NCBI GenBank assembly: GCA_024763175.1 | Contig: JANTGA010000004.1 | Location: 1 to 44,848 of the forward strand | Length of the DNA: 44,848 nucleotides | Direction: 5' to 3' | From: Sulfurovum sp. | GTDB taxonomy: Bacteria; Campylobacterota; Campylobacteria; Campylobacterales; Sulfurovaceae | Shown here: positions 20,352-30,048 of the stretch, one piece after another | Numbering within the stretch: position 1 is the first letter of the stretch | Layout: every line of letters starts with the position of its first letter | Notes under the pieces: generated by a model | Told to the model about the DNA's origin: nothing | Database searches by the model: none | Seen by the model: only the letters and a program-made list of their open reading frames with translations | Made by a program: the position numbers and the translations under genes

Positions 20352-21019
20352 AGCTTCTCGCCTCTATTGAGCTTCTCGATGATCTCTTTGGCCTCTTTCA
20401 GTGAAGGATCGATCGCATAGGCTTTTTGATAATTTTTCAGTGCCTCTTCGCCTTCGCCTGCATCATAAAGCGTATTGGCATAATTAAAATAGTGCGGTGC
20501 ATATTCGGGGTCAAGTTCGATAGCCCGCTGATGGTGTGCCACCGATTCTGTCTCTTCGCCCAAACGATGCAGGACATTGGCCAGAGCAGCTTCTGCCATA
20601 TCATCGTCCGGCGTCATCTCCAAGACTTTCTGATAAGACGCTTTCGCGCCGACAAAGTCATTCATGGTATTGAGAACATAGGCATATCGACTGAGAATGT
20701 CGGGGTTGTTCTTCTCCAGTATCAAGGCACTCTGCAGCGCTTTCTTGGCTTCAAGCATATCCTCTTTTTTCACTGACTCGTCTGCTATAGAGAGTAGTTC
20801 ATCAATACGGTTCGGTTTGGCTGTGGGCTGCGAAAAGATTTTGTCAGGGCGGCTGATCCCCCCGATCTGTGCATCTGCATTTTCCGCTTCAAAATCAACA
20901 CCCCGTCTGGGATAATCTTCACTGAAAAGTTTTTTGAAAAAAAGGTAAAAGATTACCAACGCTGCAATAAAAAGAATGAGTTGAAAAAGTGTCATAAGTG
21001 CTCCAAAAATAATACGCAC
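20348..21019 (-). CDS. Membrane-anchored TPR protein
   Basis: N-terminal TM helix then TPR repeats ('AEAALANVLHRLGEETESVAHHQRAIELDPEYAPHYFNYANTLYDAGEGEEALKNYQKAYAIDP'). Confidence 0.85.
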   Translation of the reverse strand: MRIIFGALMTLFQLILFIAALVIFYLFFKKLFSEDYPRRGVDFEAENADAQIGGISRPDKIFSQPTAKPNRIDELLSIADESVKKEDMLEAKKALQSALILEKNNPDILSRYAYVLNTMNDFVGAKASYQKVLEMTPDDDMAEAALANVLHRLGEETESVAHHQRAIELDPEYAPHYFNYANTLYDAGEGEEALKNYQKAYAIDPSLKEAKEIIEKLNRGEKL

Positions 21020-21130
21020 ATGATAGGAGAATGTAGCTTAAGAGCACCTCTAATAACTTTACTAAAAAATAGCATTACGTCAATTAAAAAAATTTCGCTA
21101 TGATGGCTAAAATATTTAAGAAGGATCACT

Positions 21131-21550
21131 ATGCCCTACCCTATCGAACTCGACCGTGATGTATTACGAAAAGAACTCAGTCCCTTAGAATACAATGTCT
21201 GCCTCAACCATGGTACCGAACCACCTTTTCAAAATGAATATTGGGATGAAAAAGCCTCAGGTATCTATCACTGCAAATGCTGTGATACACCGCTCTTCTC
21301 TTCGGATACCAAATTTGACTCCGGAACAGGATGGCCGAGCTATTTTCAGCCTCTCAAGAAGGAGGCGATCGAATATGTCAAAGATGTCACATTTGGCATG
21401 ACACGTACAGAAGTACGCTGTGCAGCATGCGGTGCCCACTTGGGCCATGTCTTTCCGGATGGGCCTGCACCAACCGGTGAGCGATACTGTATCAACTCTG
21501 CTTCCCTGAAGCTAGAGAAAAATGAAAACAGAGAAGAAGGAACGCTATGA
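21131..21550 (+). CDS. msrB: Peptide-methionine (R)-S-oxide reductase
   Basis: '[31 protein letters not shown]', '[31 protein letters not shown]'. Confidence 0.96.
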   Translation: MPYPIELDRDVLRKELSPLEYNVCLNHGTEPPFQNEYWDEKASGIYHCKCCDTPLFSSDTKFDSGTGWPSYFQPLKKEAIEYVKDVTFGMTRTEVRCAACGAHLGHVFPDGPAPTGERYCINSASLKLEKNENREEGTL

Positions 21551-21990
21551 CACTGAAAGAACAGATCAAAAATGATATCAAAGCAGCGATGAGAGCCAAA
21601 GAAACAGCCAAAAGAGATACACTGCGCAACATCCAAGCGGCAATCAAGCAGATCGAAGTGGATCAACGTATCGATGCCGATGACGCCATCGTCGAAAAGA
21701 TCCTGATGAAATATGCCAAACAGCGCGAAGATGCCATCGTGCAGTTCAGAGATGCCGGCAGAGATGATCTCGTCGCCAAAGATGAAGCAGAGCTGGCTCT
21801 TGTGATGAGTTATCTTCCTGAACCGATGAGTGATGCTGAACTTGAGCGTATCCTCAGGGAAATCGTCGCTTCTACCGGTGCGAGCAGCATGAAAGATATG
21901 GGGAAGGTAATGGGCGCCGCCAAAAGTGCTGTAGGCAATCGTGCCGATGGCGGGCGGATCAATCAGATCGTCAAAAAACTACTGGCATAA
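21547..21990 (+). CDS. GatB/YqeY domain protein
   Basis: '[20 protein letters not shown]', '[19 protein letters not shown]', '[29 protein letters not shown]'. Confidence 0.93.
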   Translation: MTLKEQIKNDIKAAMRAKETAKRDTLRNIQAAIKQIEVDQRIDADDAIVEKILMKYAKQREDAIVQFRDAGRDDLVAKDEAELALVMSYLPEPMSDAELERILREIVASTGASSMKDMGKVMGAAKSAVGNRADGGRINQIVKKLLA

Positions 21991-21992
21991 CC

Positions 21993-22020
21993 GGTAGACG
22001 CGAATCATTTCGCGTCTACC
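21993..22020. repeat. Perfect 12-bp-stem palindrome GGTAGACGCGAA-TCAT-TTCGCGTCTACC
   Basis: Sits between convergent yqeY and trpC; no U-tract; core resembles 36589-36614. Confidence 0.75.
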
Positions 22021-22023
22021 GAC

Positions 22024-22818
22024 TTAGTTGCCATATTTCAATTGCTTTATTGCAGCGGTCACATCGTCTTGGCGCATGAAGTGCTCTCCGACCAGAAAGG
22101 CGTCTGCACCGATTTTGCTGAGCTCCACAACAGTTTCGTGATCATGGATACCACTCTCGGCAACGATGATTTTGCCATTGGGGATGAGAGGAATGAGCTT
22201 TTCAGTGAGGCTCATATCCATCTCGAAAGTTTCAAGATTTCGGTGGTTAATCCCGATGATCGTTGCACCGGCAAAGATCGCTTTGACCAGATCCGATTTG
22301 TCATGGACTTCGACGAGTACCTCCAGTCCAAGATGCAGTGCATAGTTATAGAGATCCTTGAGTTCTTTTCTGCTCAGCGCTTTAGCAATCAGCAGTACAA
22401 AATCCGCCCCATAAGCCAATGCTTCAACCAACTGATATTTATCGACAATAAAGTCTTTTCTCAAGAGCGGCACACCCACGTATCGGCGGATCATTCCCAG
22501 ATACTCTTTATCTCCCTGAAAAAAATGAGGCTCTGTCAGGACAGAGAGTGCATCAGCACCTCCTTGTGCATATTGCTGCGCAATGAGGACCGGATCAAAA
22601 TCTTCACGAATCACTCCTTTGCTGGGGCTGGCTTTTTTCACTTCAGCTATGATGCGATAAGGATTTTCCTTCGTCGAGCGCAGAGCACTCTGCACATCCT
22701 TGGGAACGAAGGGATTGAAGCTCAGTGAGCGGCCCAGCCACTCCAAGGGATACTCTTTTTTGCGTATCTCCAGATCCTCTTTTGTCTTTTTGATAATTTC
22801 ATCCAAAATTTTTGCCAC
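22024..22818 (-). CDS. trpC: Indole-3-glycerol-phosphate synthase
   Basis: '[44 protein letters not shown]', '[12 protein letters not shown]'. GTG at 22818 with AAGGAA SD ([17 protein letters not shown]) preferred over the ATG at 22878. Confidence 0.95.
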   Translation of the reverse strand: MAKILDEIIKKTKEDLEIRKKEYPLEWLGRSLSFNPFVPKDVQSALRSTKENPYRIIAEVKKASPSKGVIREDFDPVLIAQQYAQGGADALSVLTEPHFFQGDKEYLGMIRRYVGVPLLRKDFIVDKYQLVEALAYGADFVLLIAKALSRKELKDLYNYALHLGLEVLVEVHDKSDLVKAIFAGATIIGINHRNLETFEMDMSLTEKLIPLIPNGKIIVAESGIHDHETVVELSKIGADAFLVGEHFMRQDDVTAAIKQLKYGN

Positions 22819-22882
22819 ACTGTTTCCTTGCTTGTCTAGTCTTGTTTTCATAGGTGCTATGATGGCCGCACCAGGCAATTCA

Positions 22883-24235
22883 CTATCTGCTGCCTACAAT
22901 GACAGGTTTTTGGCACTTTTGAATTTTTTCCCAGTGCGCTTTGATTTCCGGTTCTTTCAAGCCCTCTTTTCTTACCACTTTTTCCATAATCGCATAGGCT
23001 TTCAGGCATTCGCCCTTCTTGTAATAGCCCCAGGCTTTTGAATCAAGATAATAGCTGTTATCAGGTTGCTGCTGCAGGGCTCTCTCGATGATCTCCAAAC
23101 CTTTATCAATATCGATCTCTTTGTCGATCAGCGTATAGCCGTAGTAGTTGAGATAGACACTGTCATCAACTCCGAGTGCAAATGCCTGATCAAAGAGCGA
23201 GACCAATTCATCAAGCATTTTTGGGTCATTCTTGTTGTCCGCAGCCTCATAAATCAGGATCGCCTTCTCTGCCAGCCAATGCGGGTTGTTGTCTTTGAGA
23301 TAAAAACTCTCTGAAAGTTTCACCGCTTTCTTGTACTGTTTCTCTTTTTTGTAGAGATCGTAGAGTATTTCATCATTGGCATGGTTTGATTCAAGAAATT
23401 TTATCAGAGCGCCAAAATTATGATTGAAGACATAGATTTCTATGATTTTACTGAGATACTCACTCTTCTGTTCTTTCTCATAGAGCGCTTTATACATTTC
23501 AAGCACCTGATCTATATTCTGTTCTTTGATATAGAGATCGATCAGCATTTTATAAACACTGGGAGAGGCATCTTCGATGCGTCGATGTGTCTCCAGCATC
23601 CGGATAGCTTTTTTGGGCTCATTGAGATATTGTGTTTCGATCGCTGCAATCTTCAACAGTATATTTTCATTTTTTGTTTTTCGATAGAGTTTTTTGAGGA
23701 GCTTGATGCCTTTTTGATATTCACCCGAATAAAGGTAGGGATTTGCTGCAAGTTCCAGGTCAGAATCCTTCTCAGAGTGCTTTAGTAGATAGTTGCCGAT
23801 TTTGGCAGCTTTATCGAATGATTTGATATTCATATAGAGCGCCAGGAGCAATCTTCTCCCTACAAGATCATGGGGATGCTCGGTGCTCCATGCCTGGAGC
23901 TTCTTTAAGCTTTGGCTGATATGGGTGTTGCTGTAAATACTACTGCTCACCTCTTTGAAGAGATACTCTTTATCTCCGGTTGCGGCATAGAGTTTGCTAT
24001 AGATTTCGCCACACTTTTCGTAGGCACCATTCTCTTCAAGCCAAATCGCCCTGACGATCCACTCATCCTCGCTGAGTCCCTCTATCCAAACAATCTCTTT
24101 TTTATCTTGACTCCGAAGTGTCTGTGCATGTGCTACTTTCGTCTGTTTGGCTGAGAGTTCTGAAGCAGCAGCACTATAGCCAACCCCAAAAAACAAAAGC
24201 AGTGCCAATATTATTCGATGATGATTCCCGGACAC
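22883..24235 (-). CDS. Exported TPR-repeat protein
   Basis: Signal peptide, tandem TPR-like helices, C-terminal '[21 protein letters not shown]'. Confidence 0.8.
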   Translation of the reverse strand: MSGNHHRIILALLLFFGVGYSAAASELSAKQTKVAHAQTLRSQDKKEIVWIEGLSEDEWIVRAIWLEENGAYEKCGEIYSKLYAATGDKEYLFKEVSSSIYSNTHISQSLKKLQAWSTEHPHDLVGRRLLLALYMNIKSFDKAAKIGNYLLKHSEKDSDLELAANPYLYSGEYQKGIKLLKKLYRKTKNENILLKIAAIETQYLNEPKKAIRMLETHRRIEDASPSVYKMLIDLYIKEQNIDQVLEMYKALYEKEQKSEYLSKIIEIYVFNHNFGALIKFLESNHANDEILYDLYKKEKQYKKAVKLSESFYLKDNNPHWLAEKAILIYEAADNKNDPKMLDELVSLFDQAFALGVDDSVYLNYYGYTLIDKEIDIDKGLEIIERALQQQPDNSYYLDSKAWGYYKKGECLKAYAIMEKVVRKEGLKEPEIKAHWEKIQKCQKPVIVGSR

Positions 24236-24594
24236 TCTTTTTGTACCTCTTCTCTATTATTTTTAAACTGATCCCAAAAGGGAAAGGTGCGGCACTGAAG
24301 CGGACGCACCGGATAGATCGAACATCGCTTCAGGCTGTCATCAAAAAAGATACAGGCAAAATCTTTTTCAACTTCCCTCTCTCTTTCGATGAGGCTATAG
24401 CGATGTTTGACTTTTTTGAGATATATTGTAGCGAAATCCTCGACACTTCGTTCTAAAAATGCCGCTATCGCTTCTATTTCATGATATTTTACCCAAATAT
24501 AGCCACTTTCTCCTGTGCAGCAATGCCCCCCGCAGGAGGCACAGGCAGAGGGATCGAATCGATAGCTGTAGCCCTCTTTGTTCAAATATTCCAA
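24211..24594 (-). CDS. YkgJ-family zinc/iron-chelating cysteine cluster protein
   Basis: 'CASCGGHCCTGESGYIWV' and 'CSIYPVRPLQCRTFPFW'; TTG start with AAGGA SD. Confidence 0.88.
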   Translation of the reverse strand: MEYLNKEGYSYRFDPSACASCGGHCCTGESGYIWVKYHEIEAIAAFLERSVEDFATIYLKKVKHRYSLIEREREVEKDFACIFFDDSLKRCSIYPVRPLQCRTFPFWDQFKNNREEVQKECPGIIIE

Positions 24595-24636
24595 TTTATT
24601 TCCTTCTTTGATGACCGCATCATTACTGCTGCTACC

Positions 24637-25335
24637 CTATAATTCACCCTTGATGCTATGTGTTCCTGCCATCTCAAAAGCCCTGCTGGCTTCAGGAAGA
24701 TATCGGCTCTCCTGATCAAATACGATCAATGGCGGCATCACTCGTGTCATCGATCGGGAGTTCATCCTCGCTGCGATCATCATCAGCTTCGACTCTCTTT
24801 CTATCTTGGCATGGACGAAACGTATGACTTCGGGGTTGATGTTGTTTGCCGTCAAATCACTCAACACTCTGTCTATCTGCTTTGCATCATAGCAAAATAT
24901 GAATCGCCCTCGTGGCTTCAGGTGCTTTTTTACTTTTTGCACAAATGCATCAAAGGGGAGATGATGCGCATAGCGGGCAATATTGAGATGCTCCTCTTCA
25001 CTCTGCGTTACTGCACTGTCATAAAAAGGAGGATTGGAGATGATCAAGTCAAACCTCTCTTGACTCTCCCAGGAGAGGAAATCACCCAAATCTGCCTCAA
25101 CGCTGAGATGATTGAGTTCAAAATTATGCCTGGCATAGGCCAGCATCCTCTCCTGTTTGTCGATAATCGTCGTCTTCAATGCAAAATCACGACTCAAAAG
25201 AAGTGAAAGAATACCCACACCGCATCCCACATCCAGCAATGCACCCTTTGGCTGAAACGAAGCGGCAAAATCATATAAAAAAATCGAATCGCTATTGTAT
25301 CGATAGCCACTTGCAGGCTGATAAAGAAATATAAT
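24637..25335 (-). CDS. TrmN6-like tRNA1(Val) A37 N6-methyltransferase
   Basis: 'LDVGCGVGILSLLLSR' and 'NPPFYDSAVTQS' (NPPY-type). Conserved N-term 'LYQPASGYRYNSDSIFLYDF' lies upstream of the tracked TTG start (25239). No canonical start; AUU (25335) or AUA (25332) proposed. Confidence 0.75.
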   Translation of the reverse strand: MIFLYQPASGYRYNSDSIFLYDFAASFQPKGALLDVGCGVGILSLLLSRDFALKTTIIDKQERMLAYARHNFELNHLSVEADLGDFLSWESQERFDLIISNPPFYDSAVTQSEEEHLNIARYAHHLPFDAFVQKVKKHLKPRGRFIFCYDAKQIDRVLSDLTANNINPEVIRFVHAKIERESKLMMIAARMNSRSMTRVMPPLIVFDQESRYLPEASRAFEMAGTHSIKGEL

Positions 25336-25381
25336 ACACCCCCTGATACGGCAAACGATATCGTATTTTATCTAATTTCGG

Positions 25382-25387
25382 TAAAAT
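25382..25387 (+). promoter_or_regulatory. Candidate -10 (TAAAAT) for bpt, leaderless spacing
   Basis: 'cggTAAAATcgcaattATG': 7 nt between hexamer and ATG. Confidence 0.4.
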
Positions 25388-25394
25388 CGCAATT

Positions 25395-26162
25395 ATGAAT
25401 GAAAAACACAATCTTCTCAATCCACCATCGACTGACTTTTCCATGCTTGATTACGAGTGTGCCTACCTGCCCGGAAGATCCGTGAGAATGCATTATAAAT
25501 ATGTACCCAATGCAAGCAAAACGTTTGCCTCTGCTGTGATCAGTCGGGGATGGCGGCGTTTTGGCAAATATTACTTTCATCCTATCTGCCAGGGTTGCAA
25601 CGAATGCAAAAGTGTACGAATCAATGTCAATGACTACCATTACACCAAGTCTCAGCGTCGCGCCATTAGGCGAAACAAAGAGACCCAGATCATCGTCCAG
25701 AAGCCAAGCATGACCCAGGCCCATATCAATCTCTACAACAAATACCATGCCCACAAGCACAACAAGGATGATTGGACTTTTCGGGAGATTTCTCAGAGAG
25801 AGTATCACGAAAATTTCGTAGATGGCGCTCAGGACTTTGGAAAGGAGGTCCTCTATATCAGAGATGAAAAACTGGTCGGTGTTGATCTGATCGATATTCT
25901 GGATGACGGAATCTCTTCGATCTACTTCTACTATGATCCTGACTATGCCAAACTCTCTCTGGGAAATTATTCACTTCTCTACCAGATCAATCTTGCTGAT
26001 ATTCTCGACTTGGAGTGGATCTACCTGGGCTACTGGGTTGATGGCTGCAAAGCATTTGCCTACAAGCCGAAATTTCAACCCCAGGAGCTGCTCGACGGCT
26101 TTCCGGATATCAAAGAGGAGCCTAAGTGGAAGCTCATTGACCTGCTCAAAGAGAAGCCGTGA
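25395..26162 (+). CDS. bpt: Aspartate/glutamate leucyltransferase (L/F-type N-degron transferase, Bpt)
   Basis: 'MHYKYVPNASKTFASAVISRGWRRFGKYYFHPICQGCNECKSVRINVNDY', 'YLGYWVDGCKAFAYKPKFQPQELL'. Confidence 0.93.
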   Translation: MNEKHNLLNPPSTDFSMLDYECAYLPGRSVRMHYKYVPNASKTFASAVISRGWRRFGKYYFHPICQGCNECKSVRINVNDYHYTKSQRRAIRRNKETQIIVQKPSMTQAHINLYNKYHAHKHNKDDWTFREISQREYHENFVDGAQDFGKEVLYIRDEKLVGVDLIDILDDGISSIYFYYDPDYAKLSLGNYSLLYQINLADILDLEWIYLGYWVDGCKAFAYKPKFQPQELLDGFPDIKEEPKWKLIDLLKEKP

Positions 26163-27270
26163 GTATGCGCCTGCACCATCTCAGGAAGAGCCTGTCGGCA
26201 TCGACACGGGGATCGATCTCGCTGCCGTCAATGATATGCTCGGCAAGCATTTTCCCCATCAAGGGACCAAAGACAAATCCCCTGCCTCCCAACCCGTTAC
26301 AAATATATAGATTTTCTCTATAGTGCAAGGATGGCTTTGCTCCTCTCGTCACTGCAGGAAAGTGCTCCAGCATATAATCTGTATCGATGATATCACCCAG
26401 AAGAGGAAAATAGTCCCTGCTTCCGGCACGCATCCCGCAAAATGTCTCAATCAATTCAAAATCAGAGACATCGACCAGTGCAGCTGCTTTCTCGCGCAGA
26501 CTGAGCGCCTGCCCCTCCTCGCACGCTACAGGGGATACAACTGACTTTTCGTGCGTGGCCCCCAGTTTGATTACACCGTCGAGATTTGCAGAGACAGACA
26601 TCGACTGATGCATACTTACACCAAGCCGATAACTCGAAGCAAAATCACCACGCGTCCCCCAGGTACCGCGTATTCCCATATAGCGCAGATCGGCAAGCCC
26701 ACCCTCAAATCCGGTTGCCAAGACTACATTTTTCGCTCGATACTCTCCCGCTTTCCATCGTCTAAGATCAGGCAGGTAGCTTAAGTCTTTGACCTCATAC
26801 TGAACAAAATCAATCCCCTCAAGCAGTGCTTCGCAGAGTGCCGGCGCATCACAGAGACCCGCCTCTTCAAAAAAGAAACTCTCAAATGGAGCATGGATGC
26901 CCATATCAGACAACGGTTCAGGGCTGAGTTTTTCGTAATGCTGATGATTGAAAGGCTCATAGAGCGAGAACTTCTCAGCGTCTGCTTCATCTTTGGGGAT
27001 TCGAACGACACCGGTCTGATGATAATAGCTCGGAAAAGAGTCCTGATAAAATGCTTTGGCGAAGGCGAAGGCTTCATTGGTCAACTCCTGAAGGGGAGAC
27101 CCTTTGCCGATCTTCGGCGAGACAAAAGCCCCTGCAGCTCCTGAGCCGCCTCTGGCGATCCCCTGTTTATCCAAAACCAGAACCCTATCTCCTTTTTCAC
27201 GAAGAAAGTAAGCAGCCGATGCCCCGGCGATACCAGCGCCGATCACGATGGCATCATATGTTTTTGTCAT
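26146..27270 (-). CDS. FAD-dependent oxidoreductase, MnmC C-terminal (MnmC2)-like
   Basis: 'DAIVIGAGIAGASAAYFLREKGDRVLVLDKQGIARGGSGAAGAFVSPKIGKGSPLQELTNEAFAFAKAFY', 'FCGMRAGSRDYFPLLGDIID', 'GLGGRGFVFGPLMGKMLAE'. Confidence 0.75.
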   Translation of the reverse strand: MTKTYDAIVIGAGIAGASAAYFLREKGDRVLVLDKQGIARGGSGAAGAFVSPKIGKGSPLQELTNEAFAFAKAFYQDSFPSYYHQTGVVRIPKDEADAEKFSLYEPFNHQHYEKLSPEPLSDMGIHAPFESFFFEEAGLCDAPALCEALLEGIDFVQYEVKDLSYLPDLRRWKAGEYRAKNVVLATGFEGGLADLRYMGIRGTWGTRGDFASSYRLGVSMHQSMSVSANLDGVIKLGATHEKSVVSPVACEEGQALSLREKAAALVDVSDFELIETFCGMRAGSRDYFPLLGDIIDTDYMLEHFPAVTRGAKPSLHYRENLYICNGLGGRGFVFGPLMGKMLAEHIIDGSEIDPRVDADRLFLRWCRRILTASL

Positions 27271-27282
27271 AGCAGTACCGAT

Positions 27283-29331
27283 CTAGACCGAAATCTCTTT
27301 GATGTCAGCGATATCCCTGAAACTTTTATATACAGAACCGATCATGTTTTGTCGATTGCTTTTGAGTATTGCATCTTCTGCATTGACCATCACATCATCA
27401 AAGTAGTTGTCAAGCAGTGGCTTGAGCCCAAAGAGTGCTTCGAGACGGCTACTATAATCGGGATACTCCTGACTGATCACTTTCTGGTAGGCATTGTAGA
27501 GTATCACCTCTGCCTCCTCACTGAAAAGTGCCACGTCGATAGGCAGGGCCTGATCCAGATCGATATCTTTTGAAATATTTGCAACACGCTTGAAAGTACT
27601 GAACTGCTCTTTGAAGGCTTCACTGGAGACAATACGCTCCAGGGCTGATACTTTCTTGGCGATTTTATTGATATCTCTTTCACCTGAAGCGAGTACCGCT
27701 GCGATCACCGAAGGGTTGGCATCGAGTGATTTATTGATACGCTCGATGATAAATTCCTGCAACTGCACAGTATCAAATGACTGATAGTTCCCCTTGAGCA
27801 ACTCGATCACCTCATCGATCTCAAAAGAGAGGTCATAAGCCGTCACGATACGGATGATACCATTGACTGCGCGCCTCAGGGCAAAGGGGTCTTTGGATCC
27901 GGTAGGGATCTTGCCGATACTGAAAAGCCCCAGGAGGGTATCGAGCTTGATCGCCATTGCAACGATCGAAGAGAAGATAGAAGAGGGAAGCTCAGCACCT
28001 TCTCCGACCGGCATATACTGCTCTTTGATCGCCGTATAGACGAGCGGATCTTCTCCCAGAGCTTTGGCATAATAGTACCCCATGATGCCCTGAAGCTCCG
28101 TAAACTCATAAACCATTTCACTGGTGAGGTCAGCTTTGGCCAGATGGACAGCACGATCCATCAGGATCTCAAGCTCTGCACTCTCTTTGTCTGTCTCCTC
28201 TCTCACTTGGACGATATAGCGCGCCAGCAACCGAATTGCGATATTGCTCTCTCTGCGGATCTTCTCCTTCAGTGAACCCAAGCCATCCATAAACTGGATC
28301 TTCTCCAGGCCATCGGTCGAAAGTCCCTTTCTCAAATCATTGTAGTAAAAAAACATACCATCGGCAAGTCTGGGCTTCAGAACCCTCTCGTTACCTGCCA
28401 CAACCTTACTATAATCCTCCGTATAGGCGTTGCTGACAACAATAAATTTATTGGAGAGGCTATTGCCTTCGTAGACGGCGAAATAGCGCTGATGCTCCTT
28501 CATCGACGTGATGATCACTTCAGGAGGAAGCTCAAGGAAGCTCTCATCAAAGCTCCCCAGCAGGGCTTTGGGGTTTTCTGTAATAGCCACGATCTCCGCC
28601 AGCAAAGCGCGATCCCGCTCGATCACGATCCCCTCGCTTGCTTCAAGCGCATCAAACTGGGAATGTATCGTCGCCTCACGCTCCGAGGGATAGAGCATCA
28701 CAGCACCTTCCCTCAAAATCTCATCATAGTCAGCGATCGTCTCGACGGGTACAGGATCGAAGCTTACCATACGGTGCAGATAGGTCTCTTTTCCGCTCTC
28801 TGCCCCATAGAGTTCTACGGGCACGACTGCATCACCCAGGCGCACCTGGAGCCATCGTATCGGACGGATGAACTCATCCTTTCGCTCACCCCAGCGCATC
28901 ATTTTGCCAAATGCCATCGAATCGATCCATTTACCGATCATCTCTCCGAGGAGCTGTACTGTCTCCTCTCCTTTTTCCTCTTTCTTGAAGTAGAGTACCT
29001 CCCTGCCGTTGTTGTCGATACGATCGAGTGCCTCGAAGGATACACCGCACTTACGTGCAAAGCCCTCCCCCGCTTTGGTGACCTCTCCATCTCTGAGCGC
29101 AGCCACGACAGGAGGCCCCATCAGTTCGACGGTGCTGTCTTCTTGTCTTTCGGGAATCGCCTGATGCCTCAGAACAAGCCTTCTGGGTGTATAGATAAAT
29201 TCAAACGCGCTCTCCAGTTTGTAGCTTTTGAGCAGATTTTTCCAGGAAGCTTCGATCTGTTTGGTGATTTTGAGTAGTGGAATCGCCGGAAGTTCCTCAA
29301 CGCCGATTTCGATAAGAAGGGGGTATGTCAT
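27283..29331 (-). CDS. glyS: Glycine--tRNA ligase beta subunit
   Basis: 'LLIEIGVEELPAIPLLKI', 'RWGERKDEFIRPIRWL', 'ADGMFFYYNDLRKGL', 'GSKDPFALRRAVNGIIRI'. Confidence 0.97.
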   Translation of the reverse strand: MTYPLLIEIGVEELPAIPLLKITKQIEASWKNLLKSYKLESAFEFIYTPRRLVLRHQAIPERQEDSTVELMGPPVVAALRDGEVTKAGEGFARKCGVSFEALDRIDNNGREVLYFKKEEKGEETVQLLGEMIGKWIDSMAFGKMMRWGERKDEFIRPIRWLQVRLGDAVVPVELYGAESGKETYLHRMVSFDPVPVETIADYDEILREGAVMLYPSEREATIHSQFDALEASEGIVIERDRALLAEIVAITENPKALLGSFDESFLELPPEVIITSMKEHQRYFAVYEGNSLSNKFIVVSNAYTEDYSKVVAGNERVLKPRLADGMFFYYNDLRKGLSTDGLEKIQFMDGLGSLKEKIRRESNIAIRLLARYIVQVREETDKESAELEILMDRAVHLAKADLTSEMVYEFTELQGIMGYYYAKALGEDPLVYTAIKEQYMPVGEGAELPSSIFSSIVAMAIKLDTLLGLFSIGKIPTGSKDPFALRRAVNGIIRIVTAYDLSFEIDEVIELLKGNYQSFDTVQLQEFIIERINKSLDANPSVIAAVLASGERDINKIAKKVSALERIVSSEAFKEQFSTFKRVANISKDIDLDQALPIDVALFSEEAEVILYNAYQKVISQEYPDYSSRLEALFGLKPLLDNYFDDVMVNAEDAILKSNRQNMIGSVYKSFRDIADIKEISV

Positions 29332-29398
29332 CTTTGATTATCCTCTATTTAAGTCTTGTGATTTTATCCAAATCTTGGTTAATGAGAGGTTGAGAGAG

Positions 29399-29554
29399 TT
29401 ATTTGGCTTCTGGAGTCTGCTCCTCCTCGTCGATCAAATCGAGCCTTTGGCCTTTGTCGTTGAACTTGCTGCGAAAATAGTTTCGGATGATGACAAAAGT
29501 CATCCATATAAAAAGGATCGCGGCTGCGATATAGAGATAGTCACCAAATTTCAT
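29399..29554 (-). CDS. 51-aa single-TM small protein (not in supplied ORF track)
   Basis: MKFGDYLYIAAAILFIWMTFVIIRNYFRSKFNDKGQRLDLIDEEEQTPEAK*; ATGA overlap with trmL stop; fills the trmL-glyS gap. Confidence 0.75.
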   Translation of the reverse strand: MKFGDYLYIAAAILFIWMTFVIIRNYFRSKFNDKGQRLDLIDEEEQTPEAK

Positions 29555-30048
29555 AGATACTCCTTTAATGTGTTGGCGATGCTGATCTTCTCAAAACCTT
29601 CATAGTTTTGACGCAATGCTTCATAGGTGACGATACCGACACTGACACCGAGGTTGAGACTGCGTCCCTCACCGCCCATAGGGATCGTGATGCATCGATC
29701 TGGGTGCTCCAAAAGCACCTGTTCGTCGATGCCTTTGGTTTCTGAACCGAAGAGAATATAGTCTCCTCTTTCGAAATGGGCATCAAAATAGAGTTTCTCT
29801 GTTTTGGTCGTCGCCATATGCATATGGCGATCGACAGGGTGAGCAGCGAGAAAATCGTCCAAAGAGTCCCAGACGACCAGGTCAAGCTTGTGCCAGTAGT
29901 CGAGTCCTGCACGCTTGACTGCTTTGTCATCGATATCAAAGCCCAGAGGCTTGATCAGGTGAAGGGTGGCATCGAGATTGACACAGAGACGCCCTATGGT
30001 GCCGGTGTTTGGGGGTATCTGAGGATTGACAAGTACGATATTAAACAT
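29551..30048 (-). CDS. trmL: tRNA (cytidine(34)-2'-O)-methyltransferase
   Basis: SPOUT: 'NIVLVNPQIPPNTGTIGRLCVNLDATLHLIKPLGFDIDDKAVKRAGLDYW', 'LFGSETKGID', 'GRSLNLGVSVGIVTYEALRQ'. Confidence 0.94.
   Translation of the reverse strand: MFNIVLVNPQIPPNTGTIGRLCVNLDATLHLIKPLGFDIDDKAVKRAGLDYWHKLDLVVWDSLDDFLAAHPVDRHMHMATTKTEKLYFDAHFERGDYILFGSETKGIDEQVLLEHPDRCITIPMGGEGRSLNLGVSVGIVTYEALRQNYEGFEKISIANTLKEYL

Noticed and set aside
22042-22728. 228-aa plus-strand ORF antisense to trpC
   Set aside because: Complement of a clear trpC coding region; Cys/Phe/Ile-rich composition with no family resemblance.
28492-29277. 261-aa plus-strand ORF antisense to glyS
   Set aside because: Fully inside a strong glyS homolog on the opposite strand; no recognisable family. 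Likely a product of codon bias.
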